64,000 nt of DNA from Nonomuraea purpurea. Its GTDB lineage: Bacteria; Actinomycetota; Actinomycetes; Streptosporangiales; Streptosporangiaceae. The translations under genes and the position numbers were made by a program. Positions within the stretch are counted from its first letter, which is position 1. Each line of letters starts with the position of its first letter. Below the pieces are notes generated by a model. It was not told the origin of the DNA, did not search any database, and saw only the letters and a program-made list of their open reading frames with translations. The stretch is from contig NZ_JBHSBI010000014.1 in assembly GCF_042650645.1 (NCBI RefSeq), positions 232,766-296,765 on the forward strand. Reading direction: 5' to 3'. This document shows positions 8,517-19,008 of the stretch, one piece after another.

Positions 8517-9401
8517 TCAGCGCTCGGCCACCTCCGCGCAGCGCCGCACCGCGGCCTGCCTGACCGGCAGCGACGTGCCGGACTTGGCGGAGATCATCAT
8601 CCCGATCGCCTCGGGATTGAGCCTGTCGGCCCAGGCCAGGGCGGCGTCGTGGTCGAGCGGTGTCCTGTCCCAGTAGTTGTGGCACAGCGCGGTGTTGGCC
8701 GAGGGCGGGTCGTCCAGGCAGTGGATTTCATCGACGTACACGCCGTACAGGATGAACTCCGAGATGTGCAGGCGCGAGGTGAACGCGTCCAGCCAGTGGC
8801 GTTTGGTGGCCTGGCCGATCCTGGCCCGCATGGCCCGCACCACCACGGGGTCCCAGAACGTCAGCGAGCTGACGTAGTCGTGCAGCGGCGGCGGGGGAGC
8901 GTCCGGCAGGCCCAGCAGGTCGCGGGCCACCTGGTGCCAGCGGACGTGCCTGGTCATGCCCGCGTGCACGGCGCCCTCCGCCCGGTGCAGGGGCAGCCGT
9001 CCGCCGGCGCGGAACGCGGCCGCCTCCACCGGCCTGACCAGGACGATGTCGGAGTCGGCGATCAGCACGGCGTCCGCCTCGATCATGGCCGTGGCCGAGA
9101 GCTTGAGCGCCTGCTGGATCACCCAGCCGCGGATCGGCGGCCACGGCCGCAGCGTGTTGACCCACAGGCCGGAGCGCGGCACGCGGACGTAGCGGCGCGG
9201 CAGCAGCTCTGGCTCGGTCCAAACCCGGCAGCGGGGGCCCGCGTACCGCCCGAACAGCGCCCTGTCGCGCGGCGGCACGATCACGTGGTGGACGGTGTCG
9301 TCCGTGGTGTGCTCCAGCACGGAGGCGTGCAACTGCGCGAAGAGCTCCGCGTCGGGGCCGAAGCTTGGCGTCACCACTGCCAACTTGGTCACGGAAGGCA
9401 T
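8517..9401 (-). CDS. DUF6492-like putative glycosyltransferase
   Basis: 294 aa. It starts with LAVVTPSFGPDAELF, a nucleotide-sugar-transferase-like beta-strand and loop, and has IADSDIVLVRP (near residue 115), where D-S-D resembles a GT-A metal motif. This pattern matches the DUF6492 family often found in actinomycete surface-glycan clusters. Cytoplasmic, no signal peptide. It lies on the opposite strand between the two chain-length genes, so it is expressed separately from them. The reaction is inferred from motif and context. Confidence 0.72.
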   Translation of the reverse strand: MPSVTKLAVVTPSFGPDAELFAQLHASVLEHTTDDTVHHVIVPPRDRALFGRYAGPRCRVWTEPELLPRRYVRVPRSGLWVNTLRPWPPIRGWVIQQALKLSATAMIEADAVLIADSDIVLVRPVEAAAFRAGGRLPLHRAEGAVHAGMTRHVRWHQVARDLLGLPDAPPPPLHDYVSSLTFWDPVVVRAMRARIGQATKRHWLDAFTSRLHISEFILYGVYVDEIHCLDDPPSANTALCHNYWDRTPLDHDAALAWADRLNPEAIGMMISAKSGTSLPVRQAAVRRCAEVAER

Positions 9402-9423
9402 ATCGCCATCGGGCGGGCCAGTC

Positions 9424-9433
9424 GTTACGTAAC
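9424..9433. promoter_or_regulatory. GTTACGTAAC palindrome in a divergent promoter region
   Basis: Perfect 10-bp palindrome located 22 bp from the start of the DUF6492 gene and 47 bp from the start of the second chain-length gene. Its position between two divergent genes suits an operator or a promoter element. Confidence 0.35.
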
Positions 9434-9480
9434 ATCTCCGGCCCGTTGGAACGATACTCGTGTGTCACGGGGGAGGGCGC

Positions 9481-10221
9481 ATGGACTTCTGGCTCACGGT
9501 CCTGGTTCTGTTCCGCCGCTGGTACGTCTCCGTCCCGGCGTTCCTGCTGGCCCTGGGCGTGGCCGCAGGCGTCTACTCGACCGTGCCGACCCTGTGGACC
9601 TCCAACGCGGCCATGGTCCTCACCACGCCGCGCACGGGCGCCAGCCTCCCGATCCACCCCGGCACGACCAACGCCCCCGTCAACCCGCTGCTCAACTTCG
9701 ACCGCGGGCTGACCATGACCGCCTCGATACTGACGGCCCGGCTCACCACCGCCGACACGGCGGCCGACCTGGGGATCGTGCCGAACGGCGAGGTCGCCTA
9801 CAAGGTCCACAACGGCAGCACGAACGCCGAGGCGCTGGCCTCGGGGCCGTTCGTGTTCGTCGAGGGCGAGGCGCGCACGCCCGAGGCCGCCCAGGACATC
9901 GTGCGCAGGGTCGTCGACAGGGCCAAGGCGGAGCTGGTCAAGAGCCAGCAGGTCGTCGACGCGCCGCCGGCCACGTTCATGACGCTGAGCCAGGTGGTCG
10001 CGCCGACGCCGCCGGAGCCCGAGCCGGGGCGCAAGCTGCGCTCGGCCGTGGTGGCGCTGGCGCTGGGCGCCATGGCCGCCCTGTTCGCCACCTACGCCGT
10101 CGACAGCCTCGCCGACATGCGCCGGCGCCGCAAGGAGGACGCCGCGCCGAGCCCGCCCGTTCAGGTGGACGAACGGGTGCTGATCGCCGCCGACCCTCAC
10201 GTGAACGGCAAGCAGACGTGA
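9481..10221 (+). CDS. Chain-length determinant-like protein (Wzz/YveK type), copy 2
   Basis: 246 aa from ATG 9481, with GGGGGAGGG just upstream. Topology is the same as the copy at 7792: N-terminal helix (about 15-35), extracellular domain, C-terminal helix (about 188-207) and a short charged tail. The Pro-rich TPPEPEPGRKLRS before the second helix is typical of Wzz-family membrane re-entry. No kinase domain. It overlaps the following polymerase by 4 nt (GTGA), so chain-length control and polymerisation are coupled. Confidence 0.82.
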   Translation: MDFWLTVLVLFRRWYVSVPAFLLALGVAAGVYSTVPTLWTSNAAMVLTTPRTGASLPIHPGTTNAPVNPLLNFDRGLTMTASILTARLTTADTAADLGIVPNGEVAYKVHNGSTNAEALASGPFVFVEGEARTPEAAQDIVRRVVDRAKAELVKSQQVVDAPPATFMTLSQVVAPTPPEPEPGRKLRSAVVALALGAMAALFATYAVDSLADMRRRRKEDAAPSPPVQVDERVLIAADPHVNGKQT

Positions 10222-11555
10222 CCCAGGCCCTGCTGCCGCGCCGGGCCGACGCGGCCACCGTGGTCTGCCTGTTCGTGGTCACGCTCATGCTGATCCCGGC
10301 CCGCATGATCATCCGCGGGCTGCCGCTGGCCCTGTCGGTGGCCAACGTGCTGGCGCTCATCGCCGCGCTGATGTGGTTGTGCGCGCAGCTCACCAGGACG
10401 CTGGGCGCGGCCAAGGGCCGCAACCCGGTCAGGACGGCGCTGGCGCTCTACGTGGCCTCCTGCGCGGCCTCCTACGGCTACGGCACCTACGGCTACCTGC
10501 CCTCCGACGAGCTCAACCTGGCCGACCACGCGATCGTGCTGGTGCTGGCCAACGCGGGGCTCGCCCTTGCCGTGTGCGACGGCATCCGGGTGCGGGAGCG
10601 GCTGGACTTCGTGCTCAAGGCCATCGTGGTGGCCGGCGCGCTCATGTCGCTGGTCGGCGCGGGCCAGTTCCTGTTCAACCTCGACCTGACGCAGTACATG
10701 CAGATCCCGGGGCTGCGGTTCGTGATCGAGGACAAGTTCATCTTCGACAGGAACGCGATGCGCCGGGTGGCGGCCACGGCCGGCCACCCGATCGAGTTCG
10801 GCGTGATCTGCGCCATGATCGTGCCGCTGGCCGTCCACTACGGTTTCCGCGCCCGCGAACTGGGCAGGCCGGCGCTGCGCTGGTGGTTGTGCGCGGGCGC
10901 GATCGGCATGGGGCTGATGTTCTCGGTGTCGCGCTCGGCCATCCTGGGCCTGGCAGGGGTCGGGATCGTGCTGATGCTCGGCTGGCCGGCGCGGCGGCGG
11001 ATCCAGGCCGTGGTGGTGCTGGCGGGTTTCCTGGCCGTGATGAAGGTGGTCTCGCCGGGGCTGCTCGGCACGATCTTCGGCCTGTTCGGCAACTTCTTCA
11101 ACGACAGCAGCATCGGCTACCGCACCCACGACTACGCCTTCGCCGGCCAGGAGATGGCCAAGCACCTGTGGCTGGGCCGGGGCATGGGCACCTGGTACGC
11201 CCCCAAGTACCAGGTCTTCGACAACCAGTACATCCAGGGGGCCATCGACACCGGCCTCATCGGCGTGACGATCTTCCTGGGCATGTTCGTCTGCGCGTTC
11301 GTGTGCGCGCTGCGTGCCCGCTACCTCAGCGCCGAGCCCGGCGTCAGGGAGCTGGGCCTGACGCTGGCGGCCTGCCTGGTGGCCCCGGTGCTCGGCGCGG
11401 CCACGTTCGACCTGCTGTCGTTCGCGATCGTCAGCGGCCTGGCGTTCCTGCTGGTCGGGGCCACGGGGGCGCTGCTGCGGATGGCGAACGACGAGCGCCG
11501 CCCCGCTCACTTGCCGTTGCAGGTGAGCGGCCGGACGATGGAGGTGACCCGGTAA
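10218..11555 (+). CDS. O-antigen ligase/polymerase-like membrane protein (Wzy-like)
   Basis: 445 aa from GTG 10218, which overlaps the chain-length stop. About 10-12 membrane helices are visible; a large outside loop (around residues 285-345) contains YRTHDYAFAGQEM and GRGMGTW, similar to the periplasmic loop of Wzy/WaaL proteins. It probably polymerises repeat units flipped by the transporter at 3275-4726. The last 49 nt overlap the convergent beta-helix gene. Confidence 0.85.
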   Translation: MTQALLPRRADAATVVCLFVVTLMLIPARMIIRGLPLALSVANVLALIAALMWLCAQLTRTLGAAKGRNPVRTALALYVASCAASYGYGTYGYLPSDELNLADHAIVLVLANAGLALAVCDGIRVRERLDFVLKAIVVAGALMSLVGAGQFLFNLDLTQYMQIPGLRFVIEDKFIFDRNAMRRVAATAGHPIEFGVICAMIVPLAVHYGFRARELGRPALRWWLCAGAIGMGLMFSVSRSAILGLAGVGIVLMLGWPARRRIQAVVVLAGFLAVMKVVSPGLLGTIFGLFGNFFNDSSIGYRTHDYAFAGQEMAKHLWLGRGMGTWYAPKYQVFDNQYIQGAIDTGLIGVTIFLGMFVCAFVCALRARYLSAEPGVRELGLTLAACLVAPVLGAATFDLLSFAIVSGLAFLLVGATGALLRMANDERRPAHLPLQVSGRTMEVTR

Positions 11556-12478
11556 TCGTCGTCGATGGTGACGATGTTGTTGTTCTCGAACTGGATCGTG
11601 TCGAGACAGTCTCCCGACATGGGCGCGTGCTCCCACGTCTTGTCGACGATCAGGTTGTTCTTGACGACCAGGGAGCCGTGGATGTTGTGCAGTTGCACGG
11701 TGTAGGTGCCGCCCATCACCAGGTTGTTGGTGATCGTGACGTCGCGGGTGCCGTTCGGCCGGTCGTTGAAGAAGATCGGCGAGTTGTAGTTGACGACGCC
11801 GCGCATGTCGAGCGTGTTGTGGTCGAGGAGGAGGCCCTTGCCGGCGTTGAAGGTCTGGATGCCGTCGGCGTAGTTCTCGGTGCCCTCGGAGCAGAGCCTG
11901 GCGTAGGAGTCCTTGATCGTGATGTTGTCGCCCGAGTCGCGGAACCCGTCGGCGTGCCCTCTGATCAGCACCCGCTCGGCCTTGTAGTCGGCCACGCCGA
12001 TGGCCGGCGCGGTCTGGCACTCGTCGGTCGGGCCCACCGTGCTGTCGGTGATGGTGTAGGCGTGGTCCTTGCCGTCGAACTCGGCCTGGATGGCGCCGTC
12101 GATCTGGCTGTTGACGATGGTGACGTCGTCGGCGGCGATGAACAGGTCGCCGGTGACGTGCACGCCGTCCAGCACCGTGTTCGGCTTGACCACCCGGTGC
12201 GCCGGGCCGTCGTTGGCCTCCAGCGTGCGTAGTTTGGTGCCGGGCGGCAGGCCCGTGCAGGCGGGCGTGGGGTGGTCGGGGCAGCGGCGGCCGTCGGGGG
12301 CGACGACCGGGCGGGGGGTCAGCTTCGGGATCGGGGGCGGCGTCCGCGTCGGAAACGTCGCGGCGGGCGAGGGGGAGGGCGAGGCCGTCACCGTGACCGT
12401 CACGCGCGCCTGGGGTTGTGTCGCCCCCGCGCCGCAGGCCGACACCAGCAGGACCCCGGCCACCAGTAGCCTGCGCAT
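11507..12478 (-). CDS. Parallel beta-helix lipoprotein (polysaccharide-binding or lyase-like)
   Basis: 323 aa. The signal peptide ends in a lipobox (LLVSAC, Cys about residue 15), followed by a Ser/Pro/Thr-rich spacer (about 25-60). The rest is repeated short beta-strand rungs (DVTIVNSQI, NITIKDSYA, DVTITNNLV, SLVVKNNLI), the pattern of right-handed beta-helix proteins. This fold is common in polysaccharide lyases, epimerases and binding proteins, so it may trim or hold the exported polymer at the cell surface. The 3' end overlaps the wzy-like gene antisense. No catalytic residues assigned. Confidence 0.78.
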   Translation of the reverse strand: MRRLLVAGVLLVSACGAGATQPQARVTVTVTASPSPSPAATFPTRTPPPIPKLTPRPVVAPDGRRCPDHPTPACTGLPPGTKLRTLEANDGPAHRVVKPNTVLDGVHVTGDLFIAADDVTIVNSQIDGAIQAEFDGKDHAYTITDSTVGPTDECQTAPAIGVADYKAERVLIRGHADGFRDSGDNITIKDSYARLCSEGTENYADGIQTFNAGKGLLLDHNTLDMRGVVNYNSPIFFNDRPNGTRDVTITNNLVMGGTYTVQLHNIHGSLVVKNNLIVDKTWEHAPMSGDCLDTIQFENNNIVTIDDDYRVTSIVRPLTCNGK

Positions 12479-12491
12479 GGACCGCCCTCCC

Positions 12492-13037
12492 CTACGTCAG
12501 CCGCTCGACGAGCCGCGCCCACGAGCCGGCCTGGAGATCACGTGGGCTGATGGCCGTGACGGGCAGCGGCCAGTCGATCTTGAGGTCGGGGTCGTCGTAG
12601 CGTACCGACAGATCTTCCGACGGATCGTGCTCCCTGTCGATGCGGTAACAGGTGTCGGCCTCCTCCGTCAGCGCCTGGAAGCCGTGCAGGAACCCGGCGG
12701 GCACGTACAGGGTGACGAAGTCCCGGTCGTCGAGGCGCACCGAGAACTGCCGCCCGAACGTGGGGGAGCCGGGGCGGATGTCCACGAGCGCGTCGTGCAC
12801 GGCCCCGCGCGCGCACCGCACCAGCTTGGCCTCGCCGCGCCCGGACCTGCCGTGCAGGCCGCGCACGGTGCCCCTGCGCGAGCGCGACTGGCTGTCCTGC
12901 GCGAACGCGGCCGGGTCGAGCCCGTGCCCGGCCGCGATCCCGGCGTCGAACGTCCGGGTGAACAGGCCGCGTTCGTCGCGGTGCGGCGACGGCACGAACA
13001 GCAGCACCCCGTCGAGCGGGGTCCGCTCCACTCTCAT
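12492..13037 (-). CDS. rmlC: dTDP-4-dehydrorhamnose 3,5-epimerase family protein
   Basis: 181 aa, the usual length for RmlC. The cupin core carries RGLHGR (H62, the catalytic base position), VDIRPGSPTFG and YVPAGFLHGFQAL. A strong AAAGGAGG precedes ATG 13037. RmlC-type enzymes make dTDP-L-sugars; rmlA, B and D are not in this window. The usual GLHYQ is GLHGR here, so a related dTDP-sugar epimerase is possible. Divergent from the next glycosyltransferase. Confidence 0.82.
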   Translation of the reverse strand: MRVERTPLDGVLLFVPSPHRDERGLFTRTFDAGIAAGHGLDPAAFAQDSQSRSRRGTVRGLHGRSGRGEAKLVRCARGAVHDALVDIRPGSPTFGRQFSVRLDDRDFVTLYVPAGFLHGFQALTEEADTCYRIDREHDPSEDLSVRYDDPDLKIDWPLPVTAISPRDLQAGSWARLVERLT

Positions 13038-13066
13038 CGAAACCTCCTTTGCGAAGGGACCGGACG

Positions 13067-13891
13067 GTGGATCCGATCGCGAGCGTCGTCATCCCCGCGC
13101 ACAACGAGGAGACGGTCATCGGCGCGGGCCTTTCCGCCCTGCTCGGCGCGGCGGCGCCGGGCGAGTTCGACGTCGTGGTGGTGGCCAACGCCTGCGCCGA
13201 CGGGACCGCGGCCGTCGCCAGAGCGGCGGGTGTGCGGGTGATCGAGACGCCGGTCGGCGGCAAGGCGAACGCGCTGCGGCTCGGTGACGCGGCCTGCCGC
13301 ACGTTTCCGAGGATCTACCTGGACGCCGACGTCGAGTTGACCACGGGCTCGGCGCGGGCGCTCGTGGCCGCGCTGGCGCGTCCCGGGGTGCTGGCCTGCG
13401 CGCCAGTGCCCGTGCTCGACCTCGGCGCGGTCGGGTGGGCGGCCAGGCGGGTGCACCGCGTGCACGACCTGATGGTCGGGCCGACCAGGGTGCTGGCGGG
13501 GGCGGGCGTCTACGCGCTCGGCGAGCTGGGCCACGTCAGGGCCTTTCCACTGCCCGACGTGCTGTCGGACGACGGCTGGGTGCACGCGAGCTTCGCCGGC
13601 GGCGAGCGGGTCCCGGTGCAGGAGGCCACGTCGCTCGTGCGCCCGGCCCCGACCGTCGCCGCCTACCTGCGCCGCAGGATCCGGGTGCGGCTCGGCAACC
13701 GGCAACTGGCCGCCCTCGGCCGCCCGGTGACGCGGACCGGCCTGCGACTGTCGGCCGTGGGCGATCTGGTGCGCCGAGGCCGGGTGAGCCCGCTGGACGC
13801 GCTCTGCTACCTGACGGTGCTGGTGCTCGACCGGGCGCTGACCGCCTTCCGGCGCCCCGCGCGGGCCTCGTGGGGGACGACCCGTAAATGA
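13067..13891 (+). CDS. Family 2 glycosyltransferase
   Basis: 274 aa. GTG 13067 is preferred: GAAGGGA lies about 8 nt upstream and the protein starts at IASVVIPAHNEETVIG. GT-A motifs are VVVANACADGT (sugar-nucleotide loop) and LDADVEL (D-x-D near 90). A membrane anchor is not evident. It is the only plus-strand gene between two minus-strand blocks and ends directly against the convergent methyltransferase gene. Confidence 0.86.
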   Translation: MDPIASVVIPAHNEETVIGAGLSALLGAAAPGEFDVVVVANACADGTAAVARAAGVRVIETPVGGKANALRLGDAACRTFPRIYLDADVELTTGSARALVAALARPGVLACAPVPVLDLGAVGWAARRVHRVHDLMVGPTRVLAGAGVYALGELGHVRAFPLPDVLSDDGWVHASFAGGERVPVQEATSLVRPAPTVAAYLRRRIRVRLGNRQLAALGRPVTRTGLRLSAVGDLVRRGRVSPLDALCYLTVLVLDRALTAFRRPARASWGTTRK

Positions 13892-14530
13892 TCACTTCGG
13901 CAGCAGGTCGTAGGTTCTGATCGTCCCGAACGGCGGGCCGAGCGGGTCTGGTTTGAGGGCGATCGTCCGCAGGTGTCGGAAGCGTCCCGTGCTCATCAGG
14001 TACGGCTCCTCCAGCGGGTTGCCGTAGATCATCCGCACCCGGCGCGGGGCGCGGTCCACCGAGGCGATCAGGCGGTTCACGACCTCGCTGAAGATCCTGC
14101 CGCGGAACGGGTTGTTGAAGAACGCCACGCTCACGTCGTCGGGGATGGCGTAGTCGAGCACGTCGGAGGCGATCAGCTCGATCTCGCCGCAGCGCCGGCG
14201 CACCCGCATGTTCCTGACGTTCTGCCTGGCGATCTCGGTGAGCTCCTGCGACAACTCGACCCCGATGACCCTGCCGAACGGGTACTGGCTGGCCTGCACG
14301 ATGACCCGGCCCATGCCGGAGCCGAAGTCCACGAACACGTCGCGCTCGCTCACCTCGGTCTTGGGCAGCGCCTTGCGCAGCGCCCGCCAGTTGAGCGCGG
14401 CGTAGTAGACGCGGTCCTCGCCGTCGAGCCCGATGTCGGCCAGGTCGACGCGCTCGGCCGTGCGCACGCCGTACCTGCGTTCGTACAGGAGCTGGCCGAC
14501 GTTGCGCCGCAACCACTTGTATGCACTCAT
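13892..14530 (-). CDS. SAM-dependent methyltransferase (class I)
   Basis: 212 aa. Motif I is VDFGSGMGRVI (about 68-78), the acidic post-I residue is in GVELS, and motif IV is FFNNPF. The pattern resembles the DOT1-like/class I fold seen in surface-glycan clusters. It probably methylates a sugar or a glycan end. ATG 14530 overlaps the stop of the upstream GT4 gene by 4 nt, so it is the last gene of the minus-strand operon that begins with the SARP gene. Confidence 0.82.
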   Translation of the reverse strand: MSAYKWLRRNVGQLLYERRYGVRTAERVDLADIGLDGEDRVYYAALNWRALRKALPKTEVSERDVFVDFGSGMGRVIVQASQYPFGRVIGVELSQELTEIARQNVRNMRVRRRCGEIELIASDVLDYAIPDDVSVAFFNNPFRGRIFSEVVNRLIASVDRAPRRVRMIYGNPLEEPYLMSTGRFRHLRTIALKPDPLGPPFGTIRTYDLLPK

Positions 14531-15685
14531 GCGATCACTTTCGCGTAGGCGGCGATGAGGGCTTTGCGGGATTCGTCCCAGGACAGCGGCCCGTGTACCC
14601 GCGCCTGGCCGAGCTCGCCCATCCTGCGTCGCTCGTCAGGATGGTCCAGCAGGTACGCGATCAGCTTCGCGAACTCCGCCTCGTCATTGGCCGGCGCGTA
14701 CACGGCCGCCTCGCCCGCCGACACCCGCGCCTCGCGCAGTTCGAAGGAGACGATCGGCTTGGCCATGGCCATGTACTCCATGACCTTGTTCATCGTGGAG
14801 ACGTCGTTGAGCGGGTTGAGCGGGTCGGGCGACAGGCACACGTCGGCCGTGGACAGGTAGCGCATCAGGTCCGCGTCCGGGATGCGCCCGGTGAACTCGA
14901 CCCGGTCGGCCAGCCCGAGCTCCCGCGACAGCGCGACCATCGCCTCGAACGTGTCGCCGCCCCCGACGAACACCGCGTGCCAGTCGTCGCGCGGCAGCTT
15001 CGCCAGCGCCCGCAGCGCGTAGTCGACGCCGTCCTGCGGCCCCATGACGCCGAGATAACACAGCAGGTATGGCTTGCCGCGTTTGACCGACTCGTCCGGC
15101 GGCACCTGGTGGAAGCGCTCGACCGCGGGCGCGCTGCGTACCACGAACACCTCGTCGGGACGCTTGCCGCCCCTGGTCAACGCGACCTGGCGATAGCTCT
15201 CGTTGGTCGCGATCACCACGTGCGCGGCCCGATAGGTGAGCCGCTCTAATCGGCACACGGCCCGGTAGAGCAGGTCCTCGCCCCGGTTGAACCGCGACAG
15301 GTACAGCTCGGGCACCAGGTCGTGCTGGTCGAAGACGAATCGGGTGCCCCTGCGCCGCAGCCACCTGGCCACCAGGAAGAACAGGTCGGGCGGGTTGCAT
15401 CCGTGCACCACGTGGACCGGTCCGATCTTCCTGGCCAGCCTGAAGGTGTGCCAGAGCGCGGAGCCGTACTCCTTGAGGTAGCCGAGCGGCCCGCCGGTGG
15501 CGGCCGTGAGCGGGTAGCGGTGGATCGCGATGCCGTCGATCACCGCCTCGGGCTCGGTGTCCTGTTTGGCCCCCTGCGGGCAGATGACGTGCACCTCCCA
15601 GCCCGCGTCGCGCAGGGTGACGCTCTCCTGCCACACCCGCCGGTCCAGCGGCACGGAGAGGTTCTCGACGAGGATCAACGCACGT

Positions 15686-15696
<11 letters not shown>
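14527..15696 (-). CDS. Family 4 glycosyltransferase (GT-B fold)
   Basis: 389 aa. The N-terminus ALILVENLSVPLDRRVWQE is the typical WbuB-like start; VDYALRALAKL and a C-terminal donor-site region (about 295-330) fit GT4 enzymes. Cytoplasmic, retaining mechanism expected from the family. It overlaps the AlgD-like gene by 11 nt upstream and the methyltransferase by 4 nt downstream. Donor and acceptor not determined. Confidence 0.88.
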
Positions 15697-16993
<1,297 letters not shown>

Positions 16994-17083
16994 GGTCCGG
17001 GCCCTCCCCCGTCGCGTCAGGAGCCGGGCCCAAGGCATTTGTCATGCCTAACCCGGCTCACCCTTGTTTGTTCGGTTGGAGCG

Positions 17084-18106
17084 TTACATTTTCTTGACCT
17101 TGCGTACGAGGTCCCGCAGGAGCCCCGAGCGTCTGGCTGTCGCGGCGAGCGAGTCACGGGCCCTGCGCAGGGCCAGCCGCGCCGGGCTGCGCGTGACCAG
17201 CCCCTGGCAGACGACGCTCTCGCCGGTCTTGGCCCGCCGCTTGTACTCGTCGTCGCCCCGGCCCAGGTCGATGCGGCTGATGCCGAGCGCGGGGGCCGCG
17301 GCCACCAGCTCACGCAGCAGAATCCAGCCGGGGGCCAGCTTGGCGTACTCCGGGTCGTACACCGGGAACCACCAGTGCAGCACGCCGCCCGAGCACATCC
17401 CGAAGTGGGCGGCCAGCAGGTGCGGGCCCGCCCGCAACGTGGACAGCACACCGCGGAAGGCGGGGTCGCGGGTGTGCAGCAGCTTGGTGAGCAGCTCCTG
17501 CCGGCCGGGGGCGGCGAAATAGTCCTTGGCGCCCGTGGCGGCGTACTGGGCGCGCTTGAGCCGGACGACCTCCCGCAACGCCTCGGCGTCCACGGTGTCC
17601 GCCTCGAAGCGGACGGGCCCGTACGCGCGCTCGGCCTTGGCCGTACGCCGCCTGGCCTGCCCCATGTTGTCCTTGCCCGTCCGCGAAGCGCGGCCCAGGT
17701 AGCCGTCCAGCCCGCCGGACACGTCCACGTACGGGGAGGCCCGGCGAGAGACGATCCACGGCTCGAACCCCTCCGCCTCAAGCAGGTGGTCGAACTCCAG
17801 CCCGCGCACCCCGCGCCCGAGCAGCTCCACCGGTCGGAAAGGGGTGCCGGGCGCGCGCACGGGCCCCTGGAAGTCGGCCCCAGGCCAGCCCACGGGCCGC
17901 AGCAGCGCCCCGTCCCTGTGACAGGGCAGCAGCGAGGCGACCTCGCCGCGCGCGTCCCTGGAGACGGCCACCCGCACCGGCTCGAACTCGTGCACCGCCG
18001 CCGCGAACCCCGGATGGAAGTACGGGCTGTCCAGCGCAGGGTTGGCCGCCCGCAGCCGGTGCCAGGCGTCCAGCTCCTGACTCGTGAGTTCGTCGAAGGA
18101 CTTCAC
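17084..18106 (-). CDS. GNAT-fold acyltransferase (CelD/FemAB-like)
   Basis: 340 aa. GTG 18106 overlaps the upstream stop (GTGA). The sequence fits the BcsL/CelD-type GNAT domain: a double-domain layout with AHFGMCSGGVLHWWFPVYD and a C-terminal ISRIDLGRGDDEYKRR, the pattern of proteins that acylate sugars or join aminoacyl groups in exopolysaccharide clusters. The basic C-terminus (KVKKM) may bind membrane lipids. No signal peptide. Confidence 0.78.
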   Translation of the reverse strand: MKSFDELTSQELDAWHRLRAANPALDSPYFHPGFAAAVHEFEPVRVAVSRDARGEVASLLPCHRDGALLRPVGWPGADFQGPVRAPGTPFRPVELLGRGVRGLEFDHLLEAEGFEPWIVSRRASPYVDVSGGLDGYLGRASRTGKDNMGQARRRTAKAERAYGPVRFEADTVDAEALREVVRLKRAQYAATGAKDYFAAPGRQELLTKLLHTRDPAFRGVLSTLRAGPHLLAAHFGMCSGGVLHWWFPVYDPEYAKLAPGWILLRELVAAAPALGISRIDLGRGDDEYKRRAKTGESVVCQGLVTRSPARLALRRARDSLAATARRSGLLRDLVRKVKKM

Positions 18107-19002
18107 GGCAGCCACACCTCCGACGGCCGCAGCAGCGCGGCGAACGACGCCTTGGAGATCTTCCTGCCCGCCAGCGCCCGCGCGCCCTCGCCGAGCAGCA
18201 CGGCCAGGTAATAGGCGGCGCCCGCCGGCCGGCCCCTGCGCCTGCGGAACAGCTTGACCTTGTTGACGATCAGCAGCGCCGCCAGAGCCGGGTTCGTCCC
18301 CGAGTCGCCGCCGATGTGCTCGATCACCGACGCGGGCTCGTACCAGGTCAGCCAGCCCCTGTCGGCGGCCCGCAGGCAGTACTCGGTCTCCTCGCTGTAG
18401 AGGAAGAACGACTCGTCCCACGGCCCGATCTCGCGGATCATGGGCACGGACAACAACATCGCCGCCCCGGTCGCCCACGCGAACGGGCCGGGCCGCTCGT
18501 ACTCGCGGGGGTTGGTCACCAGCTCGCCGAGCCTGCCCAGTCTCCCGGCCAGGTCGCCGCCGATCACCGCCTCGACCACGGCCCTGCGCACCGACGGCCT
18601 GCGCCGCAGGGACGGCTGCAGGGAGCCGTCCGGGTTGACCATGTAGGGGACCGCGATGCCGCGGCCCGGCGTCTTCAGGCACTCGGCCAGCGGCACGATC
18701 GACCCGGAGGCCAGCCGGCAGTCCGGATTGATCACGTAGATCGCGTCCAGCTCGTCCAGGTCCAGCGCGTCCACCCCGGCGTTGATCGCGGCGGCGTACC
18801 CCGCGTTCCTGCCGAGCTGGACCGTGATCACCGGCAGGTCCGCGACCCGCTTGGCGACGGTCAGACAGTCGTCGGCCGAGGCGTTGTCGGCCACGACGAC
18901 CGCGGCCAGCTCCACCCCGCGCGCGCCCGACGCCAGGCTGCGCAGGCAGCCCTCCAGCACGTCGGCGCTGTTGTAGGTGACGATCACCACCGCGACGCGC
19001 AT
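18103..19002 (-). CDS. Family 2 glycosyltransferase (rhamnosyltransferase-like)
   Basis: 299 aa. It begins RVAVVIVTYNSADVLEGCLRSL and has VVADNASADD and VINPDCRL (D near 95), matching WbbL/GT2 rhamnosyltransferase-type enzymes. GAWGWDESFFLYSEE-like acceptor motifs are seen as GPWDESFFLYSEETEY near residue 190. If the RmlC-like enzyme supplies dTDP-L-rhamnose, this is the best candidate to use it; that link is inference. Confidence 0.87.
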   Translation of the reverse strand: MRVAVVIVTYNSADVLEGCLRSLASGARGVELAAVVVADNASADDCLTVAKRVADLPVITVQLGRNAGYAAAINAGVDALDLDELDAIYVINPDCRLASGSIVPLAECLKTPGRGIAVPYMVNPDGSLQPSLRRRPSVRRAVVEAVIGGDLAGRLGRLGELVTNPREYERPGPFAWATGAAMLLSVPMIREIGPWDESFFLYSEETEYCLRAADRGWLTWYEPASVIEHIGGDSGTNPALAALLIVNKVKLFRRRRGRPAGAAYYLAVLLGEGARALAGRKISKASFAALLRPSEVWLP

Positions 19003-19008
19003 CCGGGC

